DNA of 64,000 nt from Trichodelitschia bisporula (lineage: Eukaryota; Ascomycota; Dothideomycetes; Phaeotrichales; Phaeotrichaceae): assembly GCA_010356995.1 (NCBI GenBank), contig ML996687.1, forward strand, positions 1,943,511 through 2,007,510, written 5' to 3'. The position numbers and the translations under genes were made by a program. This document shows positions 23,727 through 36,049 of this stretch, in pieces. The first letter of the stretch is position 1; each line of letters opens with the position of its first letter. The notes beneath the pieces are model-generated. The model worked only from the letters and a program-made list of their open reading frames with translations, did not search any database and was not told the origin of the DNA.

Positions 23727-24584
23727 ATGACCAACCACAGTCTCTCCTCCTGCTGCCTCTCCGGCAAAGTCCGCTCCGGCCAACCAACTGGCAAAGAAGA
23801 AACCATCGCCGGCCTGCCGACGTACGTAGCGCTGCCGGAATCCGGCGACAAAAGCCAAGCCGTATTCTTCATGCACGACGGTCAGTCGTCATCCATTCCT
23901 GATGCACCACCCTAGCCTAACCGCCCAGTCTTCGGCTGGGGCTTCCCCAACGTGCGCATGCTCGCCGACTCGTACGCCTACGCCGGAATCGCCGCTTTCA
24001 TCCCCGACCTGCACGCCGACGACTCACTCCCGATAGCGTCGTTGCAGGACGTCGACCCGCCGCTCGCGGTGAAGGAGAATCTCAGCGCGGAGGAGAAGAA
24101 GAAGAAGAGTGAGCGCATGCATGCGGCGTATGGGCCGTGGCTGGGCCGGCATGGCGACGACGTGACGGTGCCGCGGGTGGATGCCTTCATTGCGGCGCTA
24201 AAAGAGATGCCTGGGGTGAAGAAGATCGGGGCTTTGGGGTTCTGCTGGGGGGCGAAATATGTGCTCCGCGAAGTGAGGCATGGGACGGTGGACGCGGGCG
24301 TTGCGTGTCATCCGAGCTTGGTTAGTGTGCCGGGGGATTTTGAGGGGATACAGAAGCCGTTGAGTGTGGCGTGTGGGACGAAGGATAGTATGCTGAGCAT
24401 GGAGGAGGTGGTGAAGATACAGGAAACGTTGGCGAAGGCGAGTGTGCCGAGTGAGGTGCGCTTGTACAAGGACCAGGTGCATGGGTTTGCGCTCAGGGGT
24501 GATTGGAGCAGTGATGCGGATGCGCAGGCCATGGATGAGGCGGAGCAGCAGGGCATTGCGTGGTTTAAGAAGTATTTGGATTGA
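23727..24584 (+). CDS. Dienelactone hydrolase family protein
   Basis: Spliced model: 23727-23880 and 23929-24584 (48-nt intron), 269 aa. This is an alpha/beta hydrolase with the nucleophile elbow GFCWG, where cysteine replaces the usual serine as in dienelactone hydrolases. The likely acid is the Asp in CGTKDSM and the base is the His in QVHGFA. The N terminus carries several cysteines (SSCCLSGKV), a feature seen in many fungal members. Bacterial enzymes open dienelactones in chloroaromatic breakdown; the fungal relatives mostly have unknown substrates. No signal peptide is visible, so it is probably cytosolic. Its stop lies 13 bp from the convergent uS13m stop. Confidence 0.9.
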
Positions 24585-24597
24585 GATTGCTATGTAC

Positions 24598-25099
24598 TTA
24601 GCCCTTCCGTTGCACCATGTTCAGTCGCCGTGCGGTGTTGATCTGTACGGTTAGCAATGCCTTTCCCATGGGACGAGATATCGCACCTGTGACCGCGTAT
24701 TCTGTCCCCGCACCGGCAATCCCATGACGTGCCGCCGCCCGCGATACGTCCCCATGTCTCGTAACCGCTGTATGTTATCCCTCAGCTCGCGCCTTTTGTC
24801 GTTTTCGATTTTCATCCCCGTGAGCTCGGCGGTTAGGTCCAGCAGCTTCTGGCTGGGCAGCGCGCCGACTTTGGCGAGGGGGTGGATGTAGTGCCGCGCC
24901 AGGATGCGAATTGAGACGTCTTTGCCGATGCCGTAGAAGGACTCGAGGGCTTTCTGAGGGGTGTTAGAAGGGGGGAGGGGGGAGGTGGGGTAGGGAGGTT
25001 ACTTTGACGAGGGTGGTCTCGGTGAAGCTGGCGGTGTAGATGAACGGCTAGGAGGGGGCGTTAGCAGTGCTGGATGGCGGTGGGGGGGGAGGGTACCAT
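24598..25099 (-). CDS. SWS2: Mitochondrial small-subunit ribosomal protein uS13m
   Basis: Spliced model: 25099-25097 (ATG alone), 25047-25003, 24953-24687 and 24642-24598 (introns of 49, 49 and 44 nt), 119 aa. Each exon is a whole number of codons. The protein shows the uS13 pattern: KALESFYGIGKDVSIRILAR, a spacer, then KIENDKRRELRDNIQRLR, GRRHVMGLPVRGQNTRSQ and a basic tail ending NMVQRKG. Those last motifs contact 16S-like rRNA at the head of the small subunit, and the ENDKRRELRDNI segment is typical of fungal mitochondrial rather than cytosolic S18/uS13. The exons are so short that the gene is easily missed by ORF searches. The first coding exon consists only of the start codon. If that splice is wrong, the N terminus would differ by a few residues. 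Confidence 0.88.
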
Positions 25100-25372
25100 C
25101 TTGACGACTCGCGGGTGAGGGAGTGCGCGAGAAGGAAGGGTCGCAAGTGTTCACGATGCCGAACAGCACGTAAAGTCGTCCTCCAGCGTTGATACAACCC
25201 CCGGTCGGCGGACTTTGCGACGCACACCCAGATGGCCCGAGCGCCACCGCCTCAGGCACCAACTACAACTAAAACGTGCCCAGCCCAGCCACCGTCACAG
25301 CTTAGGGCCACCTTTCTTCTGAGCAAAGCGTTTAAGAGCAGCAACCCCGCCTTTCGGTACTCAAACGCTACA
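25100..25372. promoter_or_regulatory. Divergent promoter uS13m / cyclophilin
   Basis: A 273-bp gap separates divergent start codons. The sequence is mixed without long repeats. It must carry both promoters and 5' leaders. I did not see a clear shared element. Confidence 0.35.
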
Positions 25373-26315
25373 ATGGCTTCGGTTTCGCGGATTTACGTCG
25401 CGCTCTTTGCGGCTTTGGCGATTGCCTTTGCTTTCTTTGTGCAGAGCGCTGAGGCCGCTGGGAAGGGCCCGCGGATTACGCATAAGGTCTTTTTTGATAT
25501 TGAGCATGGGGGGAAGCCGATGGGACGCGTGGTGATGGGGTTGTATGGGAAGACGGTGCCGAAGGTATGGATGGGACGATGTGGAAAGGATGGTGGTTGC
25601 TAATATGTGCAGACGGTCGAGAACTTCAGGGCGCTTTCTACCGGCGAGAAGGGCTTTGGCTACGAAGGCTCGTCGTTCCACCGTGTCATCCAGGATTTCA
25701 TGATCCAGGGTGGTGACTTCACATCCGGCGACGGTGAGCTTCTATCTAATGACAATTGGACATTGCTAACCAACCAGGCCGCGGCGGCAAGTCCATCTAC
25801 GGCGACAAGTTCCCCGACGAGAACTTCAAGCTCAAGCACACCAAGAAGGGCCTCCTGTCGATGGCCAACGCCGGCCAGGACACCAACGGCAGCCAGTTCT
25901 TCATCACGACCGCGATCACAAGCTGGCTTGACGGGCGGCATGTCGTCTTTGGCGAGGTGCTGGAGGGCTACGACATCGTCGACAAGCTCCAGCGCGTGCC
26001 CAAGGGCCCGTCGGACAAGCCCAACGAGCCGGTGACCATCGTCAAGAGCGGCGAGCTGCCCGTGCCCGAAGAAGGTATTCGCGGTGAGCTGTAATCGCGA
26101 GCTCGCGCTGATGCGCTGCCTCAGATCTGTTCGGGTCGGCTGGCGCGGTGGAGGGAGCGGTGTTGGACCAGGCTCCGGCGATCGATAAGCAGTCGGTGCT
26201 TGGGAAGAGGGATAGCGCGGGCCTCGGGCTTGGACAGAAGCTGTTCTTTCTCGGGGTGATTGTTGCTGTGTGCGTCGGGTTTGTCAAGTCGCAAGGTCGG
26301 CGGGGGCGGTTCTAG
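25373..26315 (+). CDS. Membrane-anchored secretory-pathway cyclophilin (peptidyl-prolyl isomerase)
   Basis: Spliced model: 25373-25564, 25613-25733, 25778-26083 and 26125-26315, 269 aa. Residues 1-33 form a signal peptide ([20 protein letters not shown]). The cyclophilin core follows with the catalytic motifs [21 protein letters not shown] and [14 protein letters not shown] fourth exon, easily missed, adds a linker and a hydrophobic helix ([15 protein letters not shown]) ending in SQGRRGRF, giving a type I membrane anchor with a short basic cytosolic tail. The enzyme would assist proline isomerisation during folding in the ER or later compartments. Skipping exon 4 by reading through the intron gives a short soluble form ending [14 protein letters not shown], which lacks a clear HDEL-type signal. 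Confidence 0.9.
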
Positions 26316-29232
<2,917 letters not shown>

Positions 29233-30460
29233 TTTCTCACTCCTGGCACGTGCGATACGATGGCGTTTACGGTTTTTCCCTTGGCACTCCGACTCAATCC
29301 GGCCACGTCGGCATATAGAATGCGTTGTCCTGCATTATCCGGCGCAACTGCTACAGATCACGACTACTAATCATGGTTGAGCTGGATGCCGGTTGCATCA
29401 TAGACCCTTCGGCTTGAGTCGGGCTTGTTTCTTTTTCCTTTTTCCTTCCTGTTTAAAAAGCGATTTCCAACATCATGGGCCGGGCATCGGGCGTCGACAC
29501 GATAGATTTCATCAGCGGCTGGACATGTTCTTTTTTTCGGGGAACGCATCATCTCACGAAACGACGGACGGGGCGCGCCGGGTCTCTTTGTTTTTTCCTT
29601 CGACACTGCGTCTCACACAACAATTCGGGTTTACGACAACTGGGGAAACCATATTGCTTGCCTCTTCTGCATGGTGTGTGCGATGCTTGGGAGAGCGTTG
29701 AGCACGAAACGGCGTATGGGCAGGGCAGGCGGGTGGTTTTTCTCAAGACTGGGACGCGCGGATCATAGTGTTGCGGAAAGCGAATGGGCGAAGAGCAAAG
29801 GTCATCGTTTGGGCGTGTGTGCGCCGTGTGCGGGTTTTGTGAGCGGCTGCCGCTGTGTTAAGCAAGCGTGTGTTGTGGTCGGCTGGTTGCCATGTCTTGT
29901 GGGCTTTATAGCGGGTGCTTCTTTTTCGGGAGCGCGCGCGCGGAGGCCCGTGGGGTGTTCATGATTTCGAGATCGGATGCAAAAGACAAAAAGTTAGATA
30001 CCTTCTTGCTAGGAAGCACGTGCCAGTATGGCTTCTTTTCGGATTTCTGATGTTGGGGTTGTGATTGTGATAGTGGTGTGATTGTGTCCATACGCCTATT
30101 AGGTGTCTACCATTGCCTTTTGTGACTGTATCCTCTATCCTCAGGCCTATCTTCAATGCTATCTTTGAACCTTCGCCACAGCTGGACTGGCGATGGATAG
30201 TCAGATGTCACGTCTTCCGTCTAGTTCTGGTACCTTGGAAGCATCGGGCTTGCTCTTGATACGGGATTAGAAGGTCGATTGAGAGAAGAGGTATCTCAGC
30301 CAACTATAGCTCTCTTCTATATGTTCCCGTCCTTTGAATGGAGCCTTTGGCTCTGTACCCGCAAGACCCCAGTTCGCCAAGGCAGATCGGTGTAAACTCC
30401 GCAAACACCGCTGAAAAAGTTCAACACCAAATAGCAAGCATCCTCACAACCCCACCAACC
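29233..30460. other. Intergenic region downstream of DED1
   Basis: This is about 1.2 kb that likely contains the DED1 3' UTR and the YTM1 promoter. Several T-rich and GT-rich stretches occur around 29430-29940. I see no structured RNA and no supported gene; short frames here have no recognisable features. Confidence 0.5.
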
Positions 30461-31902
30461 ATGACTGCAATGGATATCGACACGCGCACAACGCAGATTC
30501 GCGTGCAGTTTACCACGCGCGACGACTCGGTGCAACTGCCTGAAGACACTGGGCCACTTCTGCTCGCTACAGGTTCGTTCTGCCTTACTTCGCGCAGCTT
30601 TGTCTAACGTCGGAAGGCCTTGCGCGTCTATCTCTGTCACGTCTCGTCAACGATCTCCTGCAACCTGAAAAGCCTATACCCTTTGAGTTTCTCGTAAATG
30701 GCCGTTTTCTGCGTTCGACTATTGACCAGTTCCTCACCGACAATGGCCTCTCCGCCGAACACGTCCTTACCCTCGAGTATGTGCGCGCACAGATCCCTCC
30801 GCAGCATGTTACATCATTCGAGCAGGACGACTGGATAGCGGGTGTGGATGTATACTCGGCAACTTCTCCCGCGGCGCAGTGGTCAAACAGCAATCCCGAT
30901 ACCGCACTCATCGCCACAGCCGGTTACGATGGATACCTGCGTGTATGGAACGCCACGGGTAGCGACGTTCTCGCTACATCCCCTGACGCTGTTAATGGCG
31001 GACACAAGGCCAGCGCACGTGCTGTCCGCTTTTTGACAGCTGACAAGATCGCAAGCGCAGGCGCAGACCGCACCGTCCGCGTTTGGGATTACTCCGGCGA
31101 CACCCTCACCCCCTCAATCGAATTATATGGTCACACAGCGTCCATCGATGCACTCGCTGTGCACGCACCCTCAAACTCTATCCTCTCCGGCTCAACTGAC
31201 GGCAACGTCGGCCTATGGACGACGAACAAGGCTGGCGCGCCCGGAGCGGACGCCGATCTCACAACACCCTTTATGCCGTCGCAGAAGCGCCGCAAGACGG
31301 CGGATGTGCGCGTCTCGAAGCGAGGTCCGCTCGCCCTAATGTCAGGCCACCACCAGGCGATTTCGGCTGTCGCTTTCAAGGCGGATGATCACACGGTCGC
31401 ATACTCTGCATCCTGGGACAAGACCCTGCGGACATGGGATCTGGCAACGCACACCCTGGTAGATACACGCACGACGCAGAATGCATTGAGTGCAATGGCC
31501 GAGATGGCAGAGCTAGGCCTGGTGGCTGTGGGATCCGTCGCGCGGCATATTACGCTGGTGGATGTGCGCGCGGGTGCGGCGGCAGTTGCGGCGCTTACTC
31601 TCCGCGGGCATGCCAACACGGTGTCAGCGCTAGCGGCGGAGCCGGGAAACAAGTTTGGCCTTGTCAGCGGAGGACATGACGGTGTGTGCCGGATTTGGGA
31701 TGTCCGGAGCGTGCGTGCTGAGGGTGGGGGAGGCGTCGGCGAGTGTGTTGCGGTGGTGGCGCGCGAGAAGGCGAGGCAAGAGGGCAAAGAGCGAGTCAAG
31801 GCGGGAGCGGGGGTTAAGGTTTTCGATGTGACCTGGGACAAAGAGGTGGGGATTGTTAGTGTGGGGGAGGATCGAAGAGTGCAGATTAACCGTGCAGGAT
31901 AG
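30461..31902 (+). CDS. YTM1: Ribosome biogenesis WD-repeat protein Ytm1/WDR12
   Basis: Spliced model: 30461-30572 and 30617-31902 (44-nt intron, phase 1), 465 aa, matching the family length. The N-terminal NLE (ubiquitin-like) domain is visible: IRVQFTTRDDSVQLPEDTG, IPFEFLVNGRFLRSTIDQFL and LEYVRAQIPPQ. WD40 repeats follow, including ASAGADRTVRVWDYSG, LSGSTDGNVGLWTTN, YSASWDKTLRTWDLAT and VSGGHDGVCRIWDVRS. Ytm1 forms the nucleolar PeBoW/Nop7 complex with Erb1 and Nop7; its NLE domain is the substrate of the AAA ATPase Rea1 in 60S maturation. A basic insertion (SQKRRKT) between repeats may serve as a nuclear localisation signal. Confidence 0.96.
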
Positions 31903-32934
31903 CGGAGGCGAAGCCGAAGATGAGGCGAACTGAGTGAGGCCGCTCTGGACGCCGGGGGGGAATGGTGGCCAACGGCGATCGTGGCTTTGACGAGATCCAA
32001 CACTGCTTCACGATGGCGGCTTCGACTGACCGCAGCGATGCTCAACGATGGCGAGATTCGTGGAGTGCATGGGCGGAGGGCGCGTGACGTGAGAGCGCGT
32101 CTGGTAAGCGAGAAGTAATCACATCTGCGTCCACTCTTGTTTTTGGTGTTTTTGCTTTCTGCATGTTCGTCACACAACATATGGTCCATTGACTGGAGCC
32201 CGAGCAGCGATAGGGGAACCGTTAGCAATTCGCGAGGCTGAAGGCGCCGCCGGCATCGCAACGATCACCAACAGATCGAAGCCTCTGTCACACAGCAGGA
32301 GGACACGGTGACGACCCAAAATAGTAGCATCTGTAGCTCACCGCACACTTCCACCGGCCGAGCGGTAGATGGTGTGCCGAAGCACCTGCAGACTCGGAAA
32401 CCAAGCGTCTCGGCAGAGGACCCGAATTGCAGCACAGCACACCATCACGTGCATTTGTGCGACGTGAATCGGGACGTCGCTGGTATACCGGAGGATGAAG
32501 AGAATGAGCTGGCAAACCCATAGCCATGGTACTCGAGAGCAGCTACATGCGCTTTGTTTGTTGTCCATCCCCTTGTCCATCCCCTGCGGTCTAAAACCGA
32601 AGCCGATTACATAGCTTCTGTATGTATTCGCTAGCTATTACATACTTTCTGCGCCTGGGGTTCAAACTTTTGCTAGGAATACCGGTTTCCAAATCTTCCA
32701 TAAAGAGGCCATTTACATATACTTCTCCGTAACCACATCAACGTTGCAAGCATTACATACTTTTCTATGTAAGTGCATTTGAGTACTTTTGGACTTAGAT
32801 AAAAACTTCGACGATATAAGCGCCTTAGGCATCAAGATTACCTGCGAGAAGGTAATTACAGCCTGAAACCTTAGCAAACACCAAATTCCCTTATAACTCC
32901 CGCACCTCCCACATTTCTCGCGTCTCCTCTATCT

Positions 32935-33210
32935 CCTCTATCCCCCACGCTCTCCCCATACACGCTTCCACACACGCTCCCATATGCGCTCCCATACACG
33001 CTCCCACACACCACGCTCTCCTACACCACGCTCTCCCATATCTACCATATCCACACATCTCCCATATCTGCCGTATCCACGCGTCTCCCATGCATGCCGT
33101 ATCTCCGCGTCTCCCATGTCTACCAGATCTACGTATCCCACATCTACCAGATTCACGTATCCCATATCTACTGCTCTTATATCTCCCATTTGCTATGCGC
33201 GTCTCCTAGA
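32935..33210 (+). repeat. Degenerate tandem repeat, CTCCCATA/TACCA type
   Basis: The sequence is built from short related words such as CTCCCATACACG, CTCCCATATC, TACCATATCCAC and TACCAGATCTACGTATCC, recurring every roughly 12-30 bases with much variation. It appears to be an old minisatellite. The first half uses CCATACACGCTCCC words, the second CATATCTACC/AGATC words. Confidence 0.7.
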
Positions 33211-33295
33211 TCTCCCAGATCTCTCTCCCATGCAGTTATATGAAGTGTGAGAAATTGTATATATAAAGGGTATGAGATTACATATCGAACGCATT

Positions 33296-33373
33296 TACAT
33301 ACTCCGAGTGTGTAATTTTGGCGTTTTGTGAAGTGTAAATTTACATACTCGTCGTACACACTCAGAGTATGTA
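33296..33373. repeat. Inverted repeat / stem-loop in AT-rich DNA
   Basis: The left arm 33296-33314 (TACATACTCCGAGTGTGTA) and right arm 33355-33373 (TACACACTCAGAGTATGTA) are reverse complements at 18 of 19 positions with a 40-base loop. Similar TTACATAC words flank it. It could be the remains of a small inverted-repeat element or a regulatory hairpin. Confidence 0.75.
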
Positions 33374-34827
33374 ATCGACTCTCAACTTTAGACCGTAGGG
33401 ACCCGGAGCCATACAAACGGACCTGCGAGCTAGGTACCGAGGGAGGACAGTTGACGAGCCATAGAGTATACGAGCTTGGGACTGCAGCTTAATCCGGACC
33501 AACACGTACCTATCATTGGAGCGCAACAGCGCCATCGCCAACCAGCCAGGTACCGCGCATGACGCTTCTGTACGAGGATAAGCTCACGCTCACGTAGCTC
33601 TCGCTCGCATTCCTCGAGCACTCTCACTTCCCTAGCCTTCCTCCTTCGGAGTCCAGGATACCCCTTCGTAGTAACACATGCACCGCATCACGGCATCACA
33701 CCCACTGCCCGCCATGACCGCAAGGCTGACGACACGTCACGTCACCATGGAACCGCTGGCACTGCGAACTGTCAAGGAGGATGCGGGCGAGTGCTCTATG
33801 CATCAGCGGCAGCGCTTAGCACAAGCGCCAGGCTGACGACCTTCTCATTATGCCGCAATTACGCGCGGCCAACGAGCTTGCACCCCGTCAACAGTTGACC
33901 GACTATCAATGACGCCGAACCCGCTTGCTCGCATACAACGCGCAACCGCAACCGCGCCCCAAGGCGAACGTTCCATGCGAACCGTTCCCCCCCCAACCCA
34001 ATAAGCAACTCCCCCACCAAAAGCAACCCGGCCCCAACCCGACAAAAAAACTCGCACTCCCCTCGTCTCGGCCGGCTCCCATTCCTCCGCCTCCCCGCGC
34101 CTCTAGATCCACACCCGTACTCCGCATCCCCAAATCCAGATGTGGCTGCAGGATGTGCAGCGCCCCGGCGCCGCCTGCGCCGCCTGCCCCTGATATCCGG
34201 GCACGTGGCTCCCGGGCTTCCGCCCGCGGAACTGCTGCGAACTTACCCGCCGCGCCGGTGCGCAAGTGCTGGCGCTGCAGGATGCACGGCCGATCGGCGG
34301 AGCAGGCACCGCGGCCGTAGGCGCTCGCCACCGAGGCGTGGAAGGGGGTTCAGTTCAGCCTTACGGGTATGTTGGTCTGCTGGCGCGGTGATGGCGGGAC
34401 GTGCTCGCTGAGGATGCGAGGACGGAGATCTGCGGGAATCGTCACTGGCGAACCGGATGCATGGCAGTGGGGTAGCCGGGTTGGTAGGGGGGTTTGCTTG
34501 TATGCGGTGCTGACGACTGATGGTGTTGGGGGTTGGATTCCGCCTCTTCGGCATTTCTTGCTTTCTTGCTTTGTCCTCGTTGCCTTGCCTCCATTGCCTC
34601 GTCCTGCGTTCCCTTCGTTTCCTTCCGTTTCCCTGTCTACGTCCGGCTTGCATCCCGCGCCAACGGGGCTTGCCAGCGGCCGCATCTTGCACAATCACAC
34701 GTCGCCCGCCGTCACTCCGCACCTTCACTCGAACGGGCGTGCCGTGGCCCAGCGCAGCGGGCGTGCGTCAGTGCGCCGGGCAGCATATATCTAACCACCG
34801 CATCGCCACCCCCTCTGCTCCCCAACC

Positions 34828-36049
34828 ATGAGATCGCGACACCGCAGACCCTTCCCCGCCGCTGAGCCGGAGTACCGCGCCCTCCGCCTCCGATGCGCCA
34901 TTGCATGTGCCGCCTTCAACGAGCAAGGCGAGGAAAGCACGCCGGGCGAGCGCGCGCGCCTGTGGAATAAGTACCTCGGCCCTGCCATGCCCGCGAGCCA
35001 TCTGGCTAACGGTTAAGCATCGTCAATCCGCCCGATCACAGCGCCGCTAGCATCCCGGCCATCGTCGCCACCGCTCCGGACCAAACCCTCACCACCCTGG
35101 CTACACCTAATCTCTGTCCCTCCCCCAGCTGCTGTCCCTCCCCAAACCTCTACCCCACCCCCCTCCCCATCCTCCCCACCCCGCCCCTCACCGAACCCCC
35201 GCACACCCCCCCTCCAACACCCACCCGCGCCTCACCCACGCCCTTCACCGCCGGCGCGCCCTACGTCAAAGCCCCCGTCTGGATCGATTACGGCACGCGG
35301 CTGCGCGTCGGGTCCACCTCGTTTATCAACCGCGGGCTCGTGGTGACGGATAGTCCCGTTGCGGAAGTGCGGATCGGGGAGAGATGTTTGCTGGGGCCGG
35401 GGGTGTGTTTGGCGGCGGTGGAGCACCCGCTTGGTGAGTCTGGCTAGATCTAATGGTGTGAGGGCTGAGGGTTAACCTAACGGGTGCAGATCCAGCCCAG
35501 CGCGGCGGGCCCCTCGGTGCGCCGACTTACGCCGCGGACATCGTCATCGAAGACGATTGTTGGATCTGCGCGGGGGTGACTATCGTCGGGGGGGTTACGA
35601 TTGGGCGGGGGAGCACGATTGGCGCGGGGGCCGTATTAACCAAGGTATCACCACCATCCCCTTGTACCCCTTTACAAATATATCTAACGGCGCAGTCTAT
35701 TCCGCCTTATTCCCTTGCTGTGGGCAACCCCGCGCGTGTTATCCGCTCCCTGGCTCCGGGGGAGGGTAGGGCATGTGAGGGGGATATGGAGGCGGGGCTG
35801 GGGGAGTTGATGAGTCTGGCACCTGAGCCGTGTATTCCGGGGCTCGATCTCGAGTTTCCGGGCGAAGTGGATATGCCTTTCCCGAAATCCGATACAGGGA
35901 GGGAGGGGGCCAGACTGCGCGCTGGGGAGGAGGGACACCGCGCGTGCTCACACTGTCACTATGGTCTCTCGACAGCGACGTGGGGCGCCGCCGTGCTCGT
36001 GCTTGTTGCGGCACTGGGCGGGGCGTGGGTTGGGAAGGGGTGGGTTTAG
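34828..36049 (+). CDS. Hexapeptide-repeat O-acetyltransferase (maltose acetyltransferase type) with hydrophobic tail
   Basis: Tentative model: 34828-34970, 35042-35433, 35490-35644 and 35696-36049, 347 aa with consistent phases. The first intron is the least certain. The N-terminal part resembles the Mac domain ([21 protein letters not shown]). The left-handed beta-helix core is clear: [32 protein letters not shown], the catalytic-type [36 protein letters not shown] and [16 protein letters not shown]. Such enzymes transfer acetyl from acetyl-CoA to sugars or other hydroxyls, as trimers in the cytosol. Unusually, about 95 residues follow the core and end in a hydrophobic stretch ([20 protein letters not shown]). 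The substrate is unknown. A low-complexity Pro/Thr-rich stretch precedes the core and may include unspliced intron. Confidence 0.75.

Larger units (their letters stand above)
31903..34827. other. Gene-poor region with AT-rich and repetitive DNA
   Basis: This is nearly 3 kb without a supported gene. 31903-32560 is ordinary GC-rich spacer. 32590-33420 is distinctly AT-richer, with repeated TTACATA motifs, a degenerate CTCCCATA-type tandem array (32935-33210) and an inverted repeat (33296-33373). 33850-34800 is again GC-rich with Pro/Arg-rich frames on both strands; the plus-strand frame 33925-34320 has two small Cys clusters but no supporting evidence of being a gene. Confidence 0.55.

Noticed and set aside
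31389-32261. 290-codon antisense frame opposite YTM1
   Set aside because: Composition is Ser/Arg/Thr/Pro-rich as for other shadow frames and it overlaps a clear WD-repeat gene.
33925-34320. 131-codon plus-strand frame with CGCRMC and CWRCRM clusters
   Set aside because: Pro/Arg/Ala-rich, overlaps equally long frames on other strands, cysteine spacing fits no known zinc domain, and no exon connects to the acetyltransferase.
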